Assembly (NCBI RefSeq): GCF_001267885.1
Contig: NZ_CP012382.1
Location: 4,761,001 to 4,825,000, forward strand
DNA length: 64,000 nucleotides
Source of the DNA: Streptomyces ambofaciens ATCC 23877
Lineage (GTDB): Bacteria; Actinomycetota; Actinomycetes; Streptomycetales; Streptomycetaceae
Direction: 5' to 3'
Shown: in pieces, positions 1 through 9,197 of the stretch
Layout of the letters: every line of letters starts with the position of its first letter
Position numbering within the stretch: the first letter of the stretch is position 1
Notes under the pieces: model-generated
Told to the model about the DNA's origin: nothing
The model's database searches: none
The model's input: only the letters and a program-made list of their open reading frames with translations
Translations under genes and position numbers: made by a program

Positions 1-573
1 GCCGTGACCTGCTCGGACTCCTCCGGCTACGTCGTCGACGAGAAGGGCATCGACCTCGGCCTGCTCAAGCAGGTCAAGGAGGTCGAGCGCGGCCGCGTCG
101 ACAGCTACGCCGAGCGCCGGGGCTCCTCCGCCCGCTTCGTGCCCGGCGGACGGGTCTGGGAGGTCCCGGCCGACATCGCGCTCCCCTCCGCCACGCAGAA
201 CGAACTCGACGAGAACGACGCCGCGGCCCTGATCCGCAACGGCGTCAAGGCCGTCTCCGAGGGCGCCAACATGCCGGCCACCCCCGAGGCCGTCCACCTG
301 CTCCAGCGCTCCGGCGTCGCCTTCGGCCCCGGCAAGGCGGCCAACGCGGGCGGCGTCGCGGTCAGCGCCCTGGAGATGGCCCAGAACCACGCCCGTACGT
401 CGTGGACGGCGGCGCGGGTCGAGGAAGAGCTGACCCGCATCATGAACGACATCCACACCACCTGCCACGAGACCGCCGAGCGCTACGGCGCCCCCGGCGA
501 CTACGTCACGGGCGCCAACATCGCCGGTTTCGAGCGCGTCGCCGACGCGATGCTGGCGCAGGGAGTCATCTGA
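1..573 (+). CDS. gdhA: NADP-type glutamate dehydrogenase, C-terminal part
   Basis: Catalyses reductive amination of 2-oxoglutarate to glutamate in the cytoplasm. Only the last 190 codons are visible; the start lies left of the window. The visible part carries the signature SEGANMP and the downstream GPGKAANAGGV segment of the dinucleotide-binding domain, followed by the helical C-terminus ending in MLAQGVI. The reading frame is open from base 1 and stops with TGA at 571-573. A hairpin terminator follows within 15 nt, so the gene is transcribed separately from the S10 operon. Family assignment is firm. NADP rather than NAD use is inferred from similarity to the small hexameric class. Confidence 0.93.
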   Translation, partial: AVTCSDSSGYVVDEKGIDLGLLKQVKEVERGRVDSYAERRGSSARFVPGGRVWEVPADIALPSATQNELDENDAAALIRNGVKAVSEGANMPATPEAVHLLQRSGVAFGPGKAANAGGVAVSALEMAQNHARTSWTAARVEEELTRIMNDIHTTCHETAERYGAPGDYVTGANIAGFERVADAMLAQGVI

Positions 574-587
574 GCCGCCGGGGCACG

Positions 588-630
588 CTCCCCCTCCCGG
601 GGTGCGGGACCGAAATCCCGGGAAGGGGAG
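588..630 (+). terminator. gdhA terminator hairpin
   Basis: Arms 588-601 and 617-630 pair over 13 bp with one C/A mismatch (594/624), with a 15-nt loop. It lies 15 nt after the gdhA stop. No U-tract follows, as is usual in Streptomyces. Confidence 0.6.
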
Positions 631-1091
631 GGGCGGAAGCCGGGGCCGGAGCGTCCTGAGAGCCGACAGGTGTGGTCCTCGGTGACGTGGGGTACAGTCA
701 TCCGCTTCGATTGGCCAGCGCGGTGCCCCGTATGGCAGACTAGCGGAGTTGCTCGGTCGAGTGCCGATGCTGCGCGCCTCCCGCCGGGGGGACCGGAAGC
801 GAGTCCCACAGTACTCGTCGCCCCATGCTGTACATCGCGAGATGTAGGGGCGGACGTACGGGAATCTTCCGGGAAGTGTCAGCGGGGTACCGGCCAGGCA
901 CCCGGTGGGCCTCTCGCCCCCGGTCCGCGGTTCCGGAAGGGCCCGCACCTCCCAGAGCAGGGATGTTCGAACAAGGGACATCTGTGTCAGCGAGAGTGCG
1001 ACACGCCCGACCGCGTGGGTCGGAGGGGGAGCGGAATGACAAGGGACCACCGGGTCCAGAGCGTTACGAGAGACAGGACTACTGAGTAGCC
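631..1091 (+). promoter_or_regulatory. S10 operon promoter and leader region
   Basis: No gene is seen here. A promoter candidate has TTGGCC (711-716) and CAGACT (736-741), 19 nt apart. The hexamer CAGACT resembles -10 elements of strong Streptomyces promoters. The leader to rpsJ would then be about 340 nt. It contains a TACATC/GATGTA hairpin with a GCGA tetraloop (831-846) and a CCGACC/GGTCGG hairpin (1007-1023). A long structured leader is what autogenous control of an S10 operon would need, but I cannot match it to a known L4-binding leader. Confidence 0.4.
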
Positions 1092-1400
1092 ATGGCGGGA
1101 CAGAAGATCCGCATCCGGCTCAAGGCCTACGACCACGAGGTCATCGACTCTTCGGCGAAGAAGATCGTCGAGACGGTGACTCGCACTGGTGCGTCGGTCG
1201 CGGGCCCGGTGCCGCTGCCCACTGAGAAGAACGTGTACTGCGTCATCAAGTCGCCGCACAAGTACAAGGACTCGCGCGAGCACTTCGAGATGCGCACGCA
1301 CAAGCGCCTGATCGACATCCTCGACCCGACCCCCAAGACCGTTGACTCTCTGATGCGACTCGACCTCCCGGCCGGTGTCGACATCGAGATCAAGCTCTGA
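1092..1400 (+). CDS. rpsJ: 30S ribosomal protein S10
   Basis: S10 of the small-subunit head; in other bacteria it also pairs with NusB in transcription antitermination. The 102-residue length is standard and the whole protein is recognisable, from [19 protein letters not shown] to VDIEIKL. It is the first gene of the S10 operon, as is universal in bacteria, and is preceded by a long leader. The ATG has only a weak upstream AGGA at a long distance, so a structured leader may control its translation. rplC starts 16 nt after the stop. Confidence 0.98.
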   Translation: MAGQKIRIRLKAYDHEVIDSSAKKIVETVTRTGASVAGPVPLPTEKNVYCVIKSPHKYKDSREHFEMRTHKRLIDILDPTPKTVDSLMRLDLPAGVDIEIKL

Positions 1401-1416
1401 GGGCGGTGATCTGAAG

Positions 1417-2061
1417 ATGACCAAGCAGATCAAGGGCATCCTGGGCGAGAAGCTCGGCATGACGCAGGTGTGGGACGAGAACAACCGTGTTGTTCCGGTC
1501 ACCGTCGTCAAGGCCGGCCCCAACGTCGTCACCCAGGTCCGCACGAACGACGTCGACGGCTACGAGTCCGTCCAGATCGCTTTCGGCGAGATCGACCCGC
1601 GCAAGGTGAACAAGCCCCTCAAGGGTCACTTCGCCAAGGCCGACGTCACCCCCCGCCGCCACCTCGTCGAGATCCGTACCGCTGGTGCCAGCGAGTACAC
1701 CCTCGGCCAGGAGATCACCGCTGAGACCTTCGAGTCCGGCGTGAAGGTCGACGTCACCGCGAAGAGCAAGGGCAAGGGCTTCGCCGGCGTCATGAAGCGC
1801 CACAACTTCAAGGGTGGCAAGGCGTCGCACGGTGCCCACCGTGTGCACCGCATGCCCGGATCCATCGGTGGCTGTGCCACCCCCGGCCGTGTCTTCAAGG
1901 GCATGCGCATGGCGGGTCGCATGGGCAACGAGCGGGTCACCACCCAGAACCTGACCGTTCACGCCGTTGACGCGGAGAAGGGCCTGCTCCTCATCAAGGG
2001 CGCGGTTCCTGGTCCGAACGGCGGCCTCGTCCTGGTCCGCACCGCGGCCAAGGGGGCCTGA
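1417..2061 (+). CDS. rplC: 50S ribosomal protein L3
   Basis: L3 binds 23S rRNA near the peptidyl transferase centre and is an early assembly protein. The start is placed at the ATG giving [19 protein letters not shown], 214 residues, the usual length. An in-frame upstream ATG at 1375 would run back into rpsJ and is rejected. The conserved loop [17 protein letters not shown] lies at about residues 126-146 and carries the glutamine/histidine-rich extension that reaches the catalytic centre. It is second in the S10 operon, with an 7-nt gap to rplD. Confidence 0.97.
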   Translation: MTKQIKGILGEKLGMTQVWDENNRVVPVTVVKAGPNVVTQVRTNDVDGYESVQIAFGEIDPRKVNKPLKGHFAKADVTPRRHLVEIRTAGASEYTLGQEITAETFESGVKVDVTAKSKGKGFAGVMKRHNFKGGKASHGAHRVHRMPGSIGGCATPGRVFKGMRMAGRMGNERVTTQNLTVHAVDAEKGLLLIKGAVPGPNGGLVLVRTAAKGA

Positions 2062-2068
2062 GGTACCG

Positions 2069-2725
2069 ATGAGCACTGTTGACATCCTTTCGCCTGCAGG
2101 CGAGAAGACCGGTAGCGTCGAGCTCCCCGCGGAGATCTTCGGCGTGGAGAAGATCAGCATCCCGCTGATCCACCAGGTCGTCGTCGCGCAGAACGCCGCT
2201 GCCCGCCAGGGCACGCACAAGACCAAGCGTCGTGGCGAGGTCCGTGGTGGCGGCAAGAAGCCGTACCGCCAGAAGGGCACCGGCCGCGCCCGCCAGGGTT
2301 CGACCCGTGCGCCGCAGTTCGCCGGCGGTGGCGTCGTCCACGGCCCGCAGCCGCGTGACTACTCGCAGCGGACCCCGAAGAAGATGAAGGCCGCGGCCCT
2401 GCGCCACGCCCTCACCGACCGGGCCCGCCACAACCGCATCCACGTCGTCTCCGGCGTCATCGAGGGCGACAGCCCGTCGACGAAGGCCGCCCGGACGCTG
2501 TTCGGCAAGATCTCGGAGCGCAAGAACCTGCTCCTGGTCGCCGACCGCGCCGACGAGGCCGCGTGGCTGTCCGCCCGCAACCTGCCCCAGATCCACATTC
2601 TGGAGCCGGGCCAGCTGAACACGTACGACGTTCTCGTCTCGGACGACGTGGTCTTCACCCAGGCCGCTTTCGAGTCCTTCGTGTCTGGCCCCAAGGCCGC
2701 TGACACCGAAGGGAGCGAAGCCTGA
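2069..2725 (+). CDS. rplD: 50S ribosomal protein L4
   Basis: L4 lines the nascent-peptide exit tunnel and in Gammaproteobacteria represses its own operon. It has 218 residues starting [15 protein letters not shown]. The basic tunnel loop is clear around residues 45-90, including [19 protein letters not shown] and GTGRARQGS. The chosen ATG has GAGGT about 5 nt upstream; an earlier in-frame ATG inside rplC has none. The stop overlaps the rplW start as TGATG, which implies translational coupling. Whether L4 autoregulates the S10 operon in actinomycetes is not shown by the sequence. Confidence 0.97.
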   Translation: MSTVDILSPAGEKTGSVELPAEIFGVEKISIPLIHQVVVAQNAAARQGTHKTKRRGEVRGGGKKPYRQKGTGRARQGSTRAPQFAGGGVVHGPQPRDYSQRTPKKMKAAALRHALTDRARHNRIHVVSGVIEGDSPSTKAARTLFGKISERKNLLLVADRADEAAWLSARNLPQIHILEPGQLNTYDVLVSDDVVFTQAAFESFVSGPKAADTEGSEA

Positions 2726-3144
2726 TGGCTACGCGTCACCCGAGCATCGCCTCGAAGGCGGCCAAGGCCGCCAAGGCCGCGCGCGTCGCCAAGGCGCGTC
2801 GCCACGAGGCCGAAGGCAAGAACACCGTCGTCACCCCGGCCAGCAAGGCGTTCACGGACCCCCGTGACGTGCTGCTGAAGCCGGTCGTGTCCGAGAAGAG
2901 CTACGCGCTCCTCGACGAGAACAAGTACACGTTCATCGTCGCGCCGGGCTCCAACAAGACCCAGATCAAGGAGGCCGTCCAGGCGGTCTTCTCGGTCAAG
3001 GTCACCGGGGTCAACACGATCAACCGCCAGGGCAAGCGCAAGCGGACCCGCACCGGCTTCGGCAAGCGTGCCGACAGCAAGCGCGCGATCGTGACCCTTG
3101 CCGAGGGCGACCGTATCGACATCTTCGGCGGTCCGACCTCCTGA
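2725..3144 (+). CDS. rplW: 50S ribosomal protein L23
   Basis: L23 sits at the tunnel exit and docks trigger factor and SRP. It has 139 residues, against about 95-100 in E. coli. The extra length is an N-terminal Ala/Lys-rich extension (residues 5-35, repeated KAAKAAR-like units). The L23 fold then starts at [16 protein letters not shown]. The extension is typical of streptomycetes and probably contacts rRNA. The ATG shares its A with the rplD stop. A 40-nt spacer separates it from rplB. Confidence 0.97.
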   Translation: MATRHPSIASKAAKAAKAARVAKARRHEAEGKNTVVTPASKAFTDPRDVLLKPVVSEKSYALLDENKYTFIVAPGSNKTQIKEAVQAVFSVKVTGVNTINRQGKRKRTRTGFGKRADSKRAIVTLAEGDRIDIFGGPTS

Positions 3145-3184
3145 CGGAGGTCCGGATCGTCCGGAATCGGACGAGGACTGAGAA

Positions 3185-4021
3185 ATGGGAATCCGCAAGT
3201 ACAAGCCGACTACGCCGGGCCGCCGTGGCTCCAGCGTCGCCGACTTCGTCGAGGTCACGCGGTCCACGCCGGAGAAGTCGTTGGTCCGCCCCCTGCACAG
3301 CAAGGGTGGCCGTAACAACTCCGGTCGTGTGACCGTCCGCCACCAGGGCGGTGGCCACAAGCGCGCCTACCGCGTGATCGACTTCCGTCGTCACGACAAG
3401 GACGGCGTGCCGGCGAAGGTCGCGCACATCGAGTACGACCCCAACCGCACCGCGCGCATCGCGCTGCTGCACTACGCCGACGGCGAGAAGCGCTACATCC
3501 TCGCCCCGCGCAACCTGCAGCAGGGTGACCGCGTCGAGAACGGTCCCGGGGCCGACATCAAGCCGGGCAACAACCTGGCGCTCCGCAACATCCCGGTCGG
3601 TACCACGATCCACGCGATCGAGCTCCGTCCCGGTGGCGGTGCCAAGTTCGCCCGTTCCGCCGGTGCCTCCGTGCAGCTGCTCGCGAAGGAGGGCTCGATG
3701 GCCCACCTGCGCATGCCGTCCGGAGAGATCCGCCTGGTCGACGTGCGCTGCCGCGCCACCGTCGGCGAGGTCGGCAACGCCGAGCAGAGCAACATCAACT
3801 GGGGCAAGGCGGGCCGTAAGCGCTGGCTGGGCGTTCGCCCGACCGTGCGTGGTGTGGTCATGAACCCGGTGGACCACCCGCACGGTGGTGGCGAAGGCCG
3901 TACCTCGGGTGGTCGCCACCCGGTGTCCCCGTGGGGCAAGAAGGAAGGCCGTACTCGTTCGCCCAAGAAGGCGTCGAACAAGTACATCGTCCGCCGCCGC
4001 AAGACGAACAAGAAGCGCTAA
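3185..4021 (+). CDS. rplB: 50S ribosomal protein L2
   Basis: L2 is a core 23S rRNA binder needed for subunit association and peptidyl transfer. It has 278 residues, the standard length, from [18 protein letters not shown] to the basic KTNKKR end. The conserved C-terminal [17 protein letters not shown] carries the universally conserved histidine. GAGGA lies 7 nt before the ATG. It is placed between rplW and rpsS as in all S10 operons. Confidence 0.98.
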   Translation: MGIRKYKPTTPGRRGSSVADFVEVTRSTPEKSLVRPLHSKGGRNNSGRVTVRHQGGGHKRAYRVIDFRRHDKDGVPAKVAHIEYDPNRTARIALLHYADGEKRYILAPRNLQQGDRVENGPGADIKPGNNLALRNIPVGTTIHAIELRPGGGAKFARSAGASVQLLAKEGSMAHLRMPSGEIRLVDVRCRATVGEVGNAEQSNINWGKAGRKRWLGVRPTVRGVVMNPVDHPHGGGEGRTSGGRHPVSPWGKKEGRTRSPKKASNKYIVRRRKTNKKR

Positions 4022-4033
4022 GGACGGGTTGAG

Positions 4034-4315
4034 ATGCCTCGTAGCTTGAAGAAGGGACCCTTCGTCGACGACCACCTGATCAAGAAGGTGGACACGCAGA
4101 ACGAAGCCGGTACCAAGAACGTCATCAAGACCTGGTCCCGTCGCTCGATGATCGTCCCGGCGATGCTCGGCCACACGATCGCGGTGCACAACGGCAAGAC
4201 CCACATCCCGGTGTTTGTCACCGAGTCCATGGTCGGCCACAAGCTCGGCGAGTTCTCGCCGACGCGCACCTTCCGGGGTCACGTCAAGGACGACCGGAAG
4301 TCGAAGCGCCGCTAG
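4034..4315 (+). CDS. rpsS: 30S ribosomal protein S19
   Basis: S19 in the small-subunit head, contacting S13 and the A-site finger. It has 93 residues with the canonical start [15 protein letters not shown] and the conserved [13 protein letters not shown] segment near residues 55-67. AAGGA lies 9-13 nt upstream. It sits 12 nt after rplB and 44 nt before the chosen rplV start, within the S10 operon. Confidence 0.98.
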   Translation: MPRSLKKGPFVDDHLIKKVDTQNEAGTKNVIKTWSRRSMIVPAMLGHTIAVHNGKTHIPVFVTESMVGHKLGEFSPTRTFRGHVKDDRKSKRR

Positions 4316-4359
4316 TCAGCGGGGTGTGAAAGATCATGACAAACACTGAAGGGACAACC

Positions 4360-4707
4360 ATGGAAGCCAGGGCCCAGGCGCGGTACATCCGCGTCACGCC
4401 CATGAAGGCCCGCCGCGTGGTGGACCTCATCCGTGGCATGGATGCCACGGAGGCTCAGGCGGTCCTGCGTTTCGCCCCGCAGGCCGCGAGCGTGCCGGTC
4501 GGCAAGGTGCTGGACAGCGCCATCGCCAACGCCGCGCACAACTACGACCACACCGACGCCGACAGCCTCTTCATTTCCGAGGCCTACGTCGACGAGGGCC
4601 CGACCCTGAAGCGGTTCCGGCCGCGCGCCCAGGGCCGCGCCTACCGGATCCGCAAGCGGACCAGCCACATCACCGTGGTCGTCAGCAGCAAGGAAGGAAC
4701 CCGGTAA
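4360..4707 (+). CDS. rplV: 50S ribosomal protein L22
   Basis: L22 forms part of the exit tunnel with L4. The start [19 protein letters not shown] gives 115 residues and is preceded by AAGGGA with 6 nt spacing. An in-frame ATG at 4336 would add MTNTEGTT but has a weaker site, so the longer 123-residue form is possible. The tunnel beta-hairpin is near residues 78-100 ([20 protein letters not shown]). It overlaps rpsC by 1 nt (TAATG). Confidence 0.95.
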   Translation: MEARAQARYIRVTPMKARRVVDLIRGMDATEAQAVLRFAPQAASVPVGKVLDSAIANAAHNYDHTDADSLFISEAYVDEGPTLKRFRPRAQGRAYRIRKRTSHITVVVSSKEGTR

Positions 4708-5546
4708 TGGGCCAGAAGGTAAACCCGCACGGGTTCCGGCTCGGCATCACCACCGACTTCAAGTCGCGCTGGTACGCCGACAAGCTGTACAAGGACTACG
4801 TCAAGGAAGACGTCGCCATCCGTCGGATGATGACGTCCGGCATGGAGCGCGCCGGCATCTCGAAGGTGGAGATCGAGCGCACCCGTGACCGCGTGCGTGT
4901 GGACATCCACACCGCTCGTCCCGGCATCGTCATCGGCCGCCGCGGCGCCGAGGCCGACCGCATCCGCGGTGACCTGGAGAAGCTGACCGGCAAGCAGGTC
5001 CAGCTGAACATCCTCGAGGTCAAGAGCCCGGAGACGGACGCTCAGCTGGTGGCCCAGGCCGTCGCCGAGCAGCTCTCCTCCCGCGTCTCCTTCCGTCGTG
5101 CCATGCGCAAGAGCATGCAGGGCACGATGAAGGCCGGCGCCAAGGGCATCAAGATCCAGTGCGGTGGCCGCCTCGGTGGCGCCGAGATGTCCCGCTCGGA
5201 GTTCTACCGCGAGGGCCGCGTGCCCCTGCACACGCTCCGCGCGAACGTGGACTACGGCTTCTTCGAGGCCAAGACGACCTTCGGCCGCATCGGTGTGAAG
5301 GTCTGGATCTACAAGGGCGACGTCAAGAACATCGCCGAGGTCCGCGCCGAGAACGCCGCTGCCCGCGCCGGCAACCGCCCGGCCCGTGGTGGCAACGACC
5401 GCCCGGCCCGTGGTGGCCGCGGTGGCGAGCGTGGCGGTCGCGGTCGCAAGCCGCAGCAGCAGTCCGCGCCGGCTGCCGAGGCCCCCAAGGCCGACGCTCC
5501 CGCCGCCGCTGCCGCTCCGGCTGAGAGCACCGGAACGGAGGCCTGA
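4707..5546 (+). CDS. rpsC: 30S ribosomal protein S3, extended C-terminus
   Basis: S3 forms the mRNA entry channel with S4 and S5 and has helicase-linked KH activity. It has 279 residues; E. coli S3 has about 233. The N-terminal part [13 protein letters not shown] and the KH-type loop [12 protein letters not shown] (about residues 77-88) are typical. Residues from about 220 form an Arg/Gly-rich stretch ([18 protein letters not shown]) followed by an Ala/Pro-rich tail. That tail is low complexity and actinomycete-specific. AAGGA precedes the ATG, which overlaps the rplV stop. Confidence 0.97.
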   Translation: MGQKVNPHGFRLGITTDFKSRWYADKLYKDYVKEDVAIRRMMTSGMERAGISKVEIERTRDRVRVDIHTARPGIVIGRRGAEADRIRGDLEKLTGKQVQLNILEVKSPETDAQLVAQAVAEQLSSRVSFRRAMRKSMQGTMKAGAKGIKIQCGGRLGGAEMSRSEFYREGRVPLHTLRANVDYGFFEAKTTFGRIGVKVWIYKGDVKNIAEVRAENAAARAGNRPARGGNDRPARGGRGGERGGRGRKPQQQSAPAAEAPKADAPAAAAAPAESTGTEA

Positions 5547-5551
5547 CCGAA

Positions 5552-5971
5552 ATGCTGATCCCCCGTAGGGTCAAGCACCGCAAGCAGCACCACCCGAAGC
5601 GCCGTGGTCAGGCCAAGGGCGGTACGACGGTTGCGTTCGGCGAGTACGGCATTCAGGCCCTCACGCCGGCGTACGTGACCAACCGCCAGATCGAGGCGGC
5701 CCGTATCGCGATGACCCGCCACATCAAGCGTGGCGGCAAGGTCTGGATCAACATCTACCCGGACCGCCCGCTCACGAAGAAGCCCGCCGAGACCCGCATG
5801 GGTTCCGGTAAGGGTTCCCCCGAGTGGTGGATCGCGAACGTGCACCCGGGCCGGGTCATGTTCGAGCTGTCCTACCCCAACGAGAAGATCGCCCGTGAGG
5901 CGCTGACTCGTGCGGCCCACAAGCTGCCGATGAAGTGCCGGATCGTCAAGCGCGAGGCAGGTGAAGCGTGA
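5552..5971 (+). CDS. rplP: 50S ribosomal protein L16
   Basis: L16 organises the A-tRNA site of the large subunit. It has 139 residues starting [17 protein letters not shown]. The conserved GRMGSGKG-like loop appears as [14 protein letters not shown] near residues 76-89, and Arg at the hydroxylation site context is present. GGAGG lies 9-13 nt upstream, in the end of rpsC. The stop TGA overlaps the rpmC ATG by 1 nt. Confidence 0.98.
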   Translation: MLIPRRVKHRKQHHPKRRGQAKGGTTVAFGEYGIQALTPAYVTNRQIEAARIAMTRHIKRGGKVWINIYPDRPLTKKPAETRMGSGKGSPEWWIANVHPGRVMFELSYPNEKIAREALTRAAHKLPMKCRIVKREAGEA

Positions 5972-6195
5972 TGTCGGCCGGTACCAAGGCGTCCGAGCTG
6001 CGCGAACTGGGTGACGAGGAGCTTCTGGCGAAGCTCCGCGAAGCCAAGGAAGAGCTGTTCAACCTCCGCTTCCAGGCGGCGACGGGTCAGCTCGAGAACC
6101 ACGGTCGGCTCAAGGCCGTCCGTAAGGACATCGCGCGGATCTACACCCTGATGCGTGAGCGCGAGCTGGGCATCGAGACGGTGGAGAGCGCCTGA
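5971..6195 (+). CDS. rpmC: 50S ribosomal protein L29
   Basis: Small helical protein at the tunnel exit. It has 74 residues ([13 protein letters not shown]...). The core [17 protein letters not shown] is the L29 signature. GTG at 5968 is directly before the ATG and could add one residue; the ATG overlapping the rplP stop is preferred. The stop overlaps rpsQ by 1 nt, making three successive 1-nt overlaps in rplP-rpmC-rpsQ. Confidence 0.96.
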   Translation: MSAGTKASELRELGDEELLAKLREAKEELFNLRFQAATGQLENHGRLKAVRKDIARIYTLMRERELGIETVESA

Positions 6196-6482
6196 TGAGC
6201 GAGAGCAACGTGACTGAGACCAACACCGAAGCACGCGGCTTCCGCAAGACCCGCGAGGGTCTTGTCGTCAGCGACAAGATGGACAAGACCGTCGTCGTCG
6301 CCGTCGAGGACCGCGTCAAGCACGCGCTGTACGGCAAGGTCATCCGCCGTACCAACAAGCTCAAGGCTCACGACGAGCAGAACGCCGCGGGCGTCGGCGA
6401 CCGTGTCCTCCTGATGGAGACCCGGCCGCTGTCCGCGACGAAGCGCTGGCGCGTCGTCGAGGTCCTCGAGAAGGCCAAGTAA
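6195..6482 (+). CDS. rpsQ: 30S ribosomal protein S17
   Basis: S17 binds helix 11 of 16S rRNA early in assembly. It has 95 residues; an acidic N-terminal extension of about 15 residues ([15 protein letters not shown]) precedes the OB-fold, which starts at [19 protein letters not shown]. It is the last S10 operon gene. About 100 nt with two strong hairpins separates it from rplN. Confidence 0.97.
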   Translation: MSESNVTETNTEARGFRKTREGLVVSDKMDKTVVVAVEDRVKHALYGKVIRRTNKLKAHDEQNAAGVGDRVLLMETRPLSATKRWRVVEVLEKAK

Positions 6483-6485
6483 TTT

Positions 6486-6506
6486 CCTGCGGCAACACCC
6501 CGCAGG
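6486..6506 (+). other. small hairpin between S10 and spc clusters
   Basis: CCTGCGG (6486-6492) pairs perfectly with CCGCAGG (6500-6506) around a 7-nt loop, 3 nt after the rpsQ stop. It is the first of two tandem hairpins before rplN. Confidence 0.5.
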
Positions 6507-6520
6507 TCAGTTCCGCCAGG

Positions 6521-6553
6521 CTCCGGGAGCCGCTCGCTGAGCGGCTCCCGGGG
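6521..6553 (+). terminator. strong hairpin at S10/spc boundary
   Basis: Arms 6521-6535 and 6539-6553 form a 15-bp stem with one wobble and a 3-nt loop. No T-run follows. It could terminate S10 transcription partially, protect the upstream message, or act as an attenuator before rplN, whose GTG is 27 nt downstream. Confidence 0.5.
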
Positions 6554-6579
6554 AACCGGCAGACAATCAGGAGATAGAC

Positions 6580-6948
6580 GTGATCCAGCAGGAGTCGCGG
6601 CTTCGTGTCGCCGACAACACGGGTGCGAAGGAAGTCCTCTGCATCCGTGTGCTCGGTGGCTCGGGCCGCCGCTACGCGGGTATCGGTGACGTCATCGTCG
6701 CCACCGTCAAGGACGCGATCCCCGGTGGCAACGTGAAGAAGGGTGACGTCGTCAAGGCGGTCATCGTTCGCACCGTCAAGGAGCGCCGCCGTCCGGACGG
6801 CTCGTACATCCGCTTCGACGAGAACGCCGCCGTCATTCTGAAGAACGACGGCGACCCTCGCGGCACCCGTATCTTCGGCCCCGTGGGCCGTGAGCTGCGC
6901 GAGAAGAAGTTCATGAAGATCATCTCCCTCGCGCCGGAGGTGCTGTGA
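6580..6948 (+). CDS. rplN: 50S ribosomal protein L14
   Basis: L14 is a subunit-bridge protein contacting 16S rRNA, and the target site of the silencing factor RsfS. It has 122 residues with a GTG start ([18 protein letters not shown]) and AGGAG 9 nt upstream. The conserved [20 protein letters not shown] segment lies at about residues 34-53. It opens the spc cluster. The last codons contain GGAGG, which serves rplX. Confidence 0.97.
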   Translation: MIQQESRLRVADNTGAKEVLCIRVLGGSGRRYAGIGDVIVATVKDAIPGGNVKKGDVVKAVIVRTVKERRRPDGSYIRFDENAAVILKNDGDPRGTRIFGPVGRELREKKFMKIISLAPEVL

Positions 6949-6950
6949 GC

Positions 6951-7274
6951 ATGAAGATCAAGAAGGGCGACCTGGTCCAGGTCATCACCGGTAAGGACAA
7001 GGGCAAGCAGGGCAAGGTCATCGCGGCCTTCCCCCGCGAGGACCGCGTCCTGGTCGAGGGTGTCAACCGGGTCAAGAAGCACACCAAGGCCGGGCCGACC
7101 GCTCGCGGTTCGCAGGCCGGCGGCATCGTGACCACCGAGGCCCCGATCCACGTCTCCAACGTCCAGCTGGTCGTGGAGAAGGACGGCAACAAGGTCGTCA
7201 CGCGCGTCGGTTACCGCTTCGACGACGAGGGCAACAAGGTTCGCGTTGCCAAGCGGACGGGTGAGGACATCTGA
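6951..7274 (+). CDS. rplX: 50S ribosomal protein L24
   Basis: Assembly initiator for the 50S subunit with a KOW RNA-binding motif (residues 1-30, [20 protein letters not shown]). It has 107 residues from the ATG at 6951. A GTG at 6945 overlapping the rplN stop would add two residues and sits too close to GGAGG. The stop overlaps the rplE start by 1 nt. Confidence 0.96.
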   Translation: MKIKKGDLVQVITGKDKGKQGKVIAAFPREDRVLVEGVNRVKKHTKAGPTARGSQAGGIVTTEAPIHVSNVQLVVEKDGNKVVTRVGYRFDDEGNKVRVAKRTGEDI

Positions 7275-7831
7275 TGGCTACCACCACCACTCCGCGTCTG
7301 AAGACGAAGTACCGCGAGGAGATCGCGGGCAAGCTGCGTGAGGAGTTCTCCTACGAGAACGTCATGCAGATCCCCGGTCTCGTCAAGATCGTGGTCAACA
7401 TGGGTGTGGGCGACGCCGCCCGCGACTCCAAGCTGATCGAGGGCGCCATCCGCGACCTCACCACGATCACCGGTCAGAAGCCGGCCGTCACCAAGGCCCG
7501 CAAGTCCATCGCGCAGTTCAAGCTGCGTGAGGGCCAGCCGATCGGTGCCCACGTCACGCTTCGTGGCGACCGCATGTGGGAGTTCCTGGACCGCACCCTG
7601 TCGCTCGCGCTGCCGCGCATCCGCGACTTCCGCGGCCTGTCCCCCAAGCAGTTCGACGGCCGTGGCAACTACACCTTCGGTCTCACCGAGCAGGTCATGT
7701 TCCACGAGATCGACCAGGACAAGATCGACCGCACCCGGGGTATGGACATCACCGTGGTGACCACGGCGACCAACGACGCTGAGGGCCGCGCGCTCCTTCG
7801 TCACCTCGGCTTCCCCTTCAAGGAGGCGTGA
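7274..7831 (+). CDS. rplE: 50S ribosomal protein L5
   Basis: L5 binds 5S rRNA and contacts P-site tRNA. It has 185 residues, the usual length. The signatures are [16 protein letters not shown] near residues 36-50 and the late [11 protein letters not shown]. The ATG overlaps the rplX stop as TGATG, and AGGAGG within its last codons serves the next gene. Confidence 0.97.
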   Translation: MATTTTPRLKTKYREEIAGKLREEFSYENVMQIPGLVKIVVNMGVGDAARDSKLIEGAIRDLTTITGQKPAVTKARKSIAQFKLREGQPIGAHVTLRGDRMWEFLDRTLSLALPRIRDFRGLSPKQFDGRGNYTFGLTEQVMFHEIDQDKIDRTRGMDITVVTTATNDAEGRALLRHLGFPFKEA

Positions 7832-7836
7832 GCGAG

Positions 7837-8022
7837 ATGGCGAAGAAGGCTCTGATTGCCAAGGCTGCTCGCAAGCCCAAGTTCGGTGTACGCGGCTACA
7901 CGCGCTGCCAGCGCTGCGGCCGTCCGCACTCCGTCTACCGCAAGTTCGGCCTCTGCCGCGTGTGCCTTCGTGAGATGGCTCACCGTGGCGAGCTGCCGGG
8001 CGTGACCAAGAGCTCCTGGTAA
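7837..8022 (+). CDS. rpsZ: 30S ribosomal protein S14, zinc-binding type
   Basis: S14 of the small-subunit head. It has 61 residues and is the short C+ form, with four cysteines at 24, 27, 40 and 43 ([12 protein letters not shown] and [10 protein letters not shown]) that bind Zn. The start is the ATG at 7837, with AGGAGG 10 nt upstream. GTG at 7828 is 1 nt from that site and is rejected. Streptomycetes usually carry a second, zinc-free S14 elsewhere under zinc control; that copy is not in this window. Confidence 0.97.
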   Translation: MAKKALIAKAARKPKFGVRGYTRCQRCGRPHSVYRKFGLCRVCLREMAHRGELPGVTKSSW

Positions 8023-8231
8023 TCCGGTAATTCCGGGTTATTCAGACTCTCGGTAAGCATCTGGGTCGGCAGGGGCCCGGCTCCGCATGCCTTAGGCTTG
8101 TGGGGTTGGGCGTCTGCCGCCCGTACGACTTACTACGCCGTAGGTCCACCGCGCCGCACCCGTCCCGTCTCGGATCGGGGAGAGGGATGGCGCACCAGGA
8201 AACCCCGGCGAGAGAGGCCGAAGGCCAATTC
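8023..8231 (+). promoter_or_regulatory. spacer between rpsZ and rpsH, possible internal promoter
   Basis: This 209-bp non-coding gap is unusually long for the spc cluster. A TAGGCT hexamer at 8093-8098 fits the TANNNT -10 consensus but has no convincing -35. An internal promoter is possible; nothing else is recognised. Confidence 0.3.
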
Positions 8232-8630
8232 ATGACCATGACTGATCCGATCGCAGACATGCTTACGCGTCTGCGGAACGCGAACTCGGCGTACCACGAC
8301 TCCGTGACGATGCCGGCGTCCAAGATCAAGTCTCACATCGCGGAGATCCTCCAGCAGGAGGGCTTCATCACGGGCTGGAAGACCGAGGACGCCGAGGTCG
8401 GCAAGAACCTCGTTCTCGAGCTGAAGTTCGGCCCGAACCGTGAGCGCTCCATCGCGGGCATCAAGCGGATCTCCAAGCCCGGTCTCCGGGTTTACGCGAA
8501 GTCCACCAACCTGCCCAAGGTGCTGGGTGGCCTCGGCGTGGCGATCATCTCCACGTCGCACGGGCTCCTCACCGACAAGCAGGCCGGCAAGAAGGGCGTA
8601 GGCGGAGAAGTCCTCGCCTACGTCTGGTAG
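8232..8630 (+). CDS. rpsH: 30S ribosomal protein S8
   Basis: S8 binds the central domain of 16S rRNA, and in E. coli represses the spc operon. It has 132 residues from [18 protein letters not shown], with GAAGG 8 nt upstream. The C-terminal signature [20 protein letters not shown] is intact. An upstream open frame from 8100 has no ribosome site and is not used. It is followed 24 nt later by rplF. Confidence 0.97.
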   Translation: MTMTDPIADMLTRLRNANSAYHDSVTMPASKIKSHIAEILQQEGFITGWKTEDAEVGKNLVLELKFGPNRERSIAGIKRISKPGLRVYAKSTNLPKVLGGLGVAIISTSHGLLTDKQAGKKGVGGEVLAYVW

Positions 8631-8654
8631 CGGAAGGGAACGGAGGAAACAGCT

Positions 8655-9194
8655 ATGTCGCGCATCGGCAAGCTCCCCATCGCGGTTCCCGCCGGCGTGG
8701 ACGTCACCATCGACGGCCGTACGGTCTCGGTCAAGGGCCCCAAGGGTTCGCTGACTCACACCGTCGTGGCGCCGATCGACATCGCCAAGGGTGAGGACGG
8801 CGTGCTGAGCGTCACCCGCCCCAACGACGAGCGTCAGAGCAAGGCCCTGCACGGCCTGTCCCGCACGCTGGTGGCGAACATGATCACCGGCGTGACCCAG
8901 GGTTACGTGAAGAAGCTCGAGATCAGCGGTGTCGGTTACCGCGTGCTCGCCAAGGGTTCGAACCTGGAGTTCTCCCTCGGTTACAGCCACCCGATCCTGG
9001 TCGAGGCCCCCGAGGGCATCACCTTCAAGGTGGAGTCCCCGACCCGTTTCTCGGTCGAGGGCATCGACAAGCAGAAGGTCGGCGAGGTTGCGGCCAACAT
9101 CCGCAAGCTGCGCAAGCCCGACCCGTACAAGGCCAAGGGCGTCAAGTACGAGGGCGAAGTCATCCGCCGCAAGGTCGGAAAGGCGGGTAAGTAA
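8655..9194 (+). CDS. rplF: 50S ribosomal protein L6
   Basis: L6 lies near the GTPase centre. It has 179 residues with the typical start [17 protein letters not shown] and the C-terminal signature [19 protein letters not shown] near residues 155-173. GGAGGA lies 8 nt upstream. It precedes rplR by 3 nt, which suggests coupled translation. Confidence 0.98.
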   Translation: MSRIGKLPIAVPAGVDVTIDGRTVSVKGPKGSLTHTVVAPIDIAKGEDGVLSVTRPNDERQSKALHGLSRTLVANMITGVTQGYVKKLEISGVGYRVLAKGSNLEFSLGYSHPILVEAPEGITFKVESPTRFSVEGIDKQKVGEVAANIRKLRKPDPYKAKGVKYEGEVIRRKVGKAGK

Positions 9195-9197
9195 GCC

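Noticed and set aside
7828..7836. GTG start for rpsZ three codons upstream
   Set aside because: It lies 1 nt from AGGAGG, too close for initiation; the ATG at 7837 has proper spacing.
6483..8231. tRNA or other stable RNA genes in the ribosomal cluster spacers
   Set aside because: The spacers contain hairpins but no cloverleaf or T-loop consensus.
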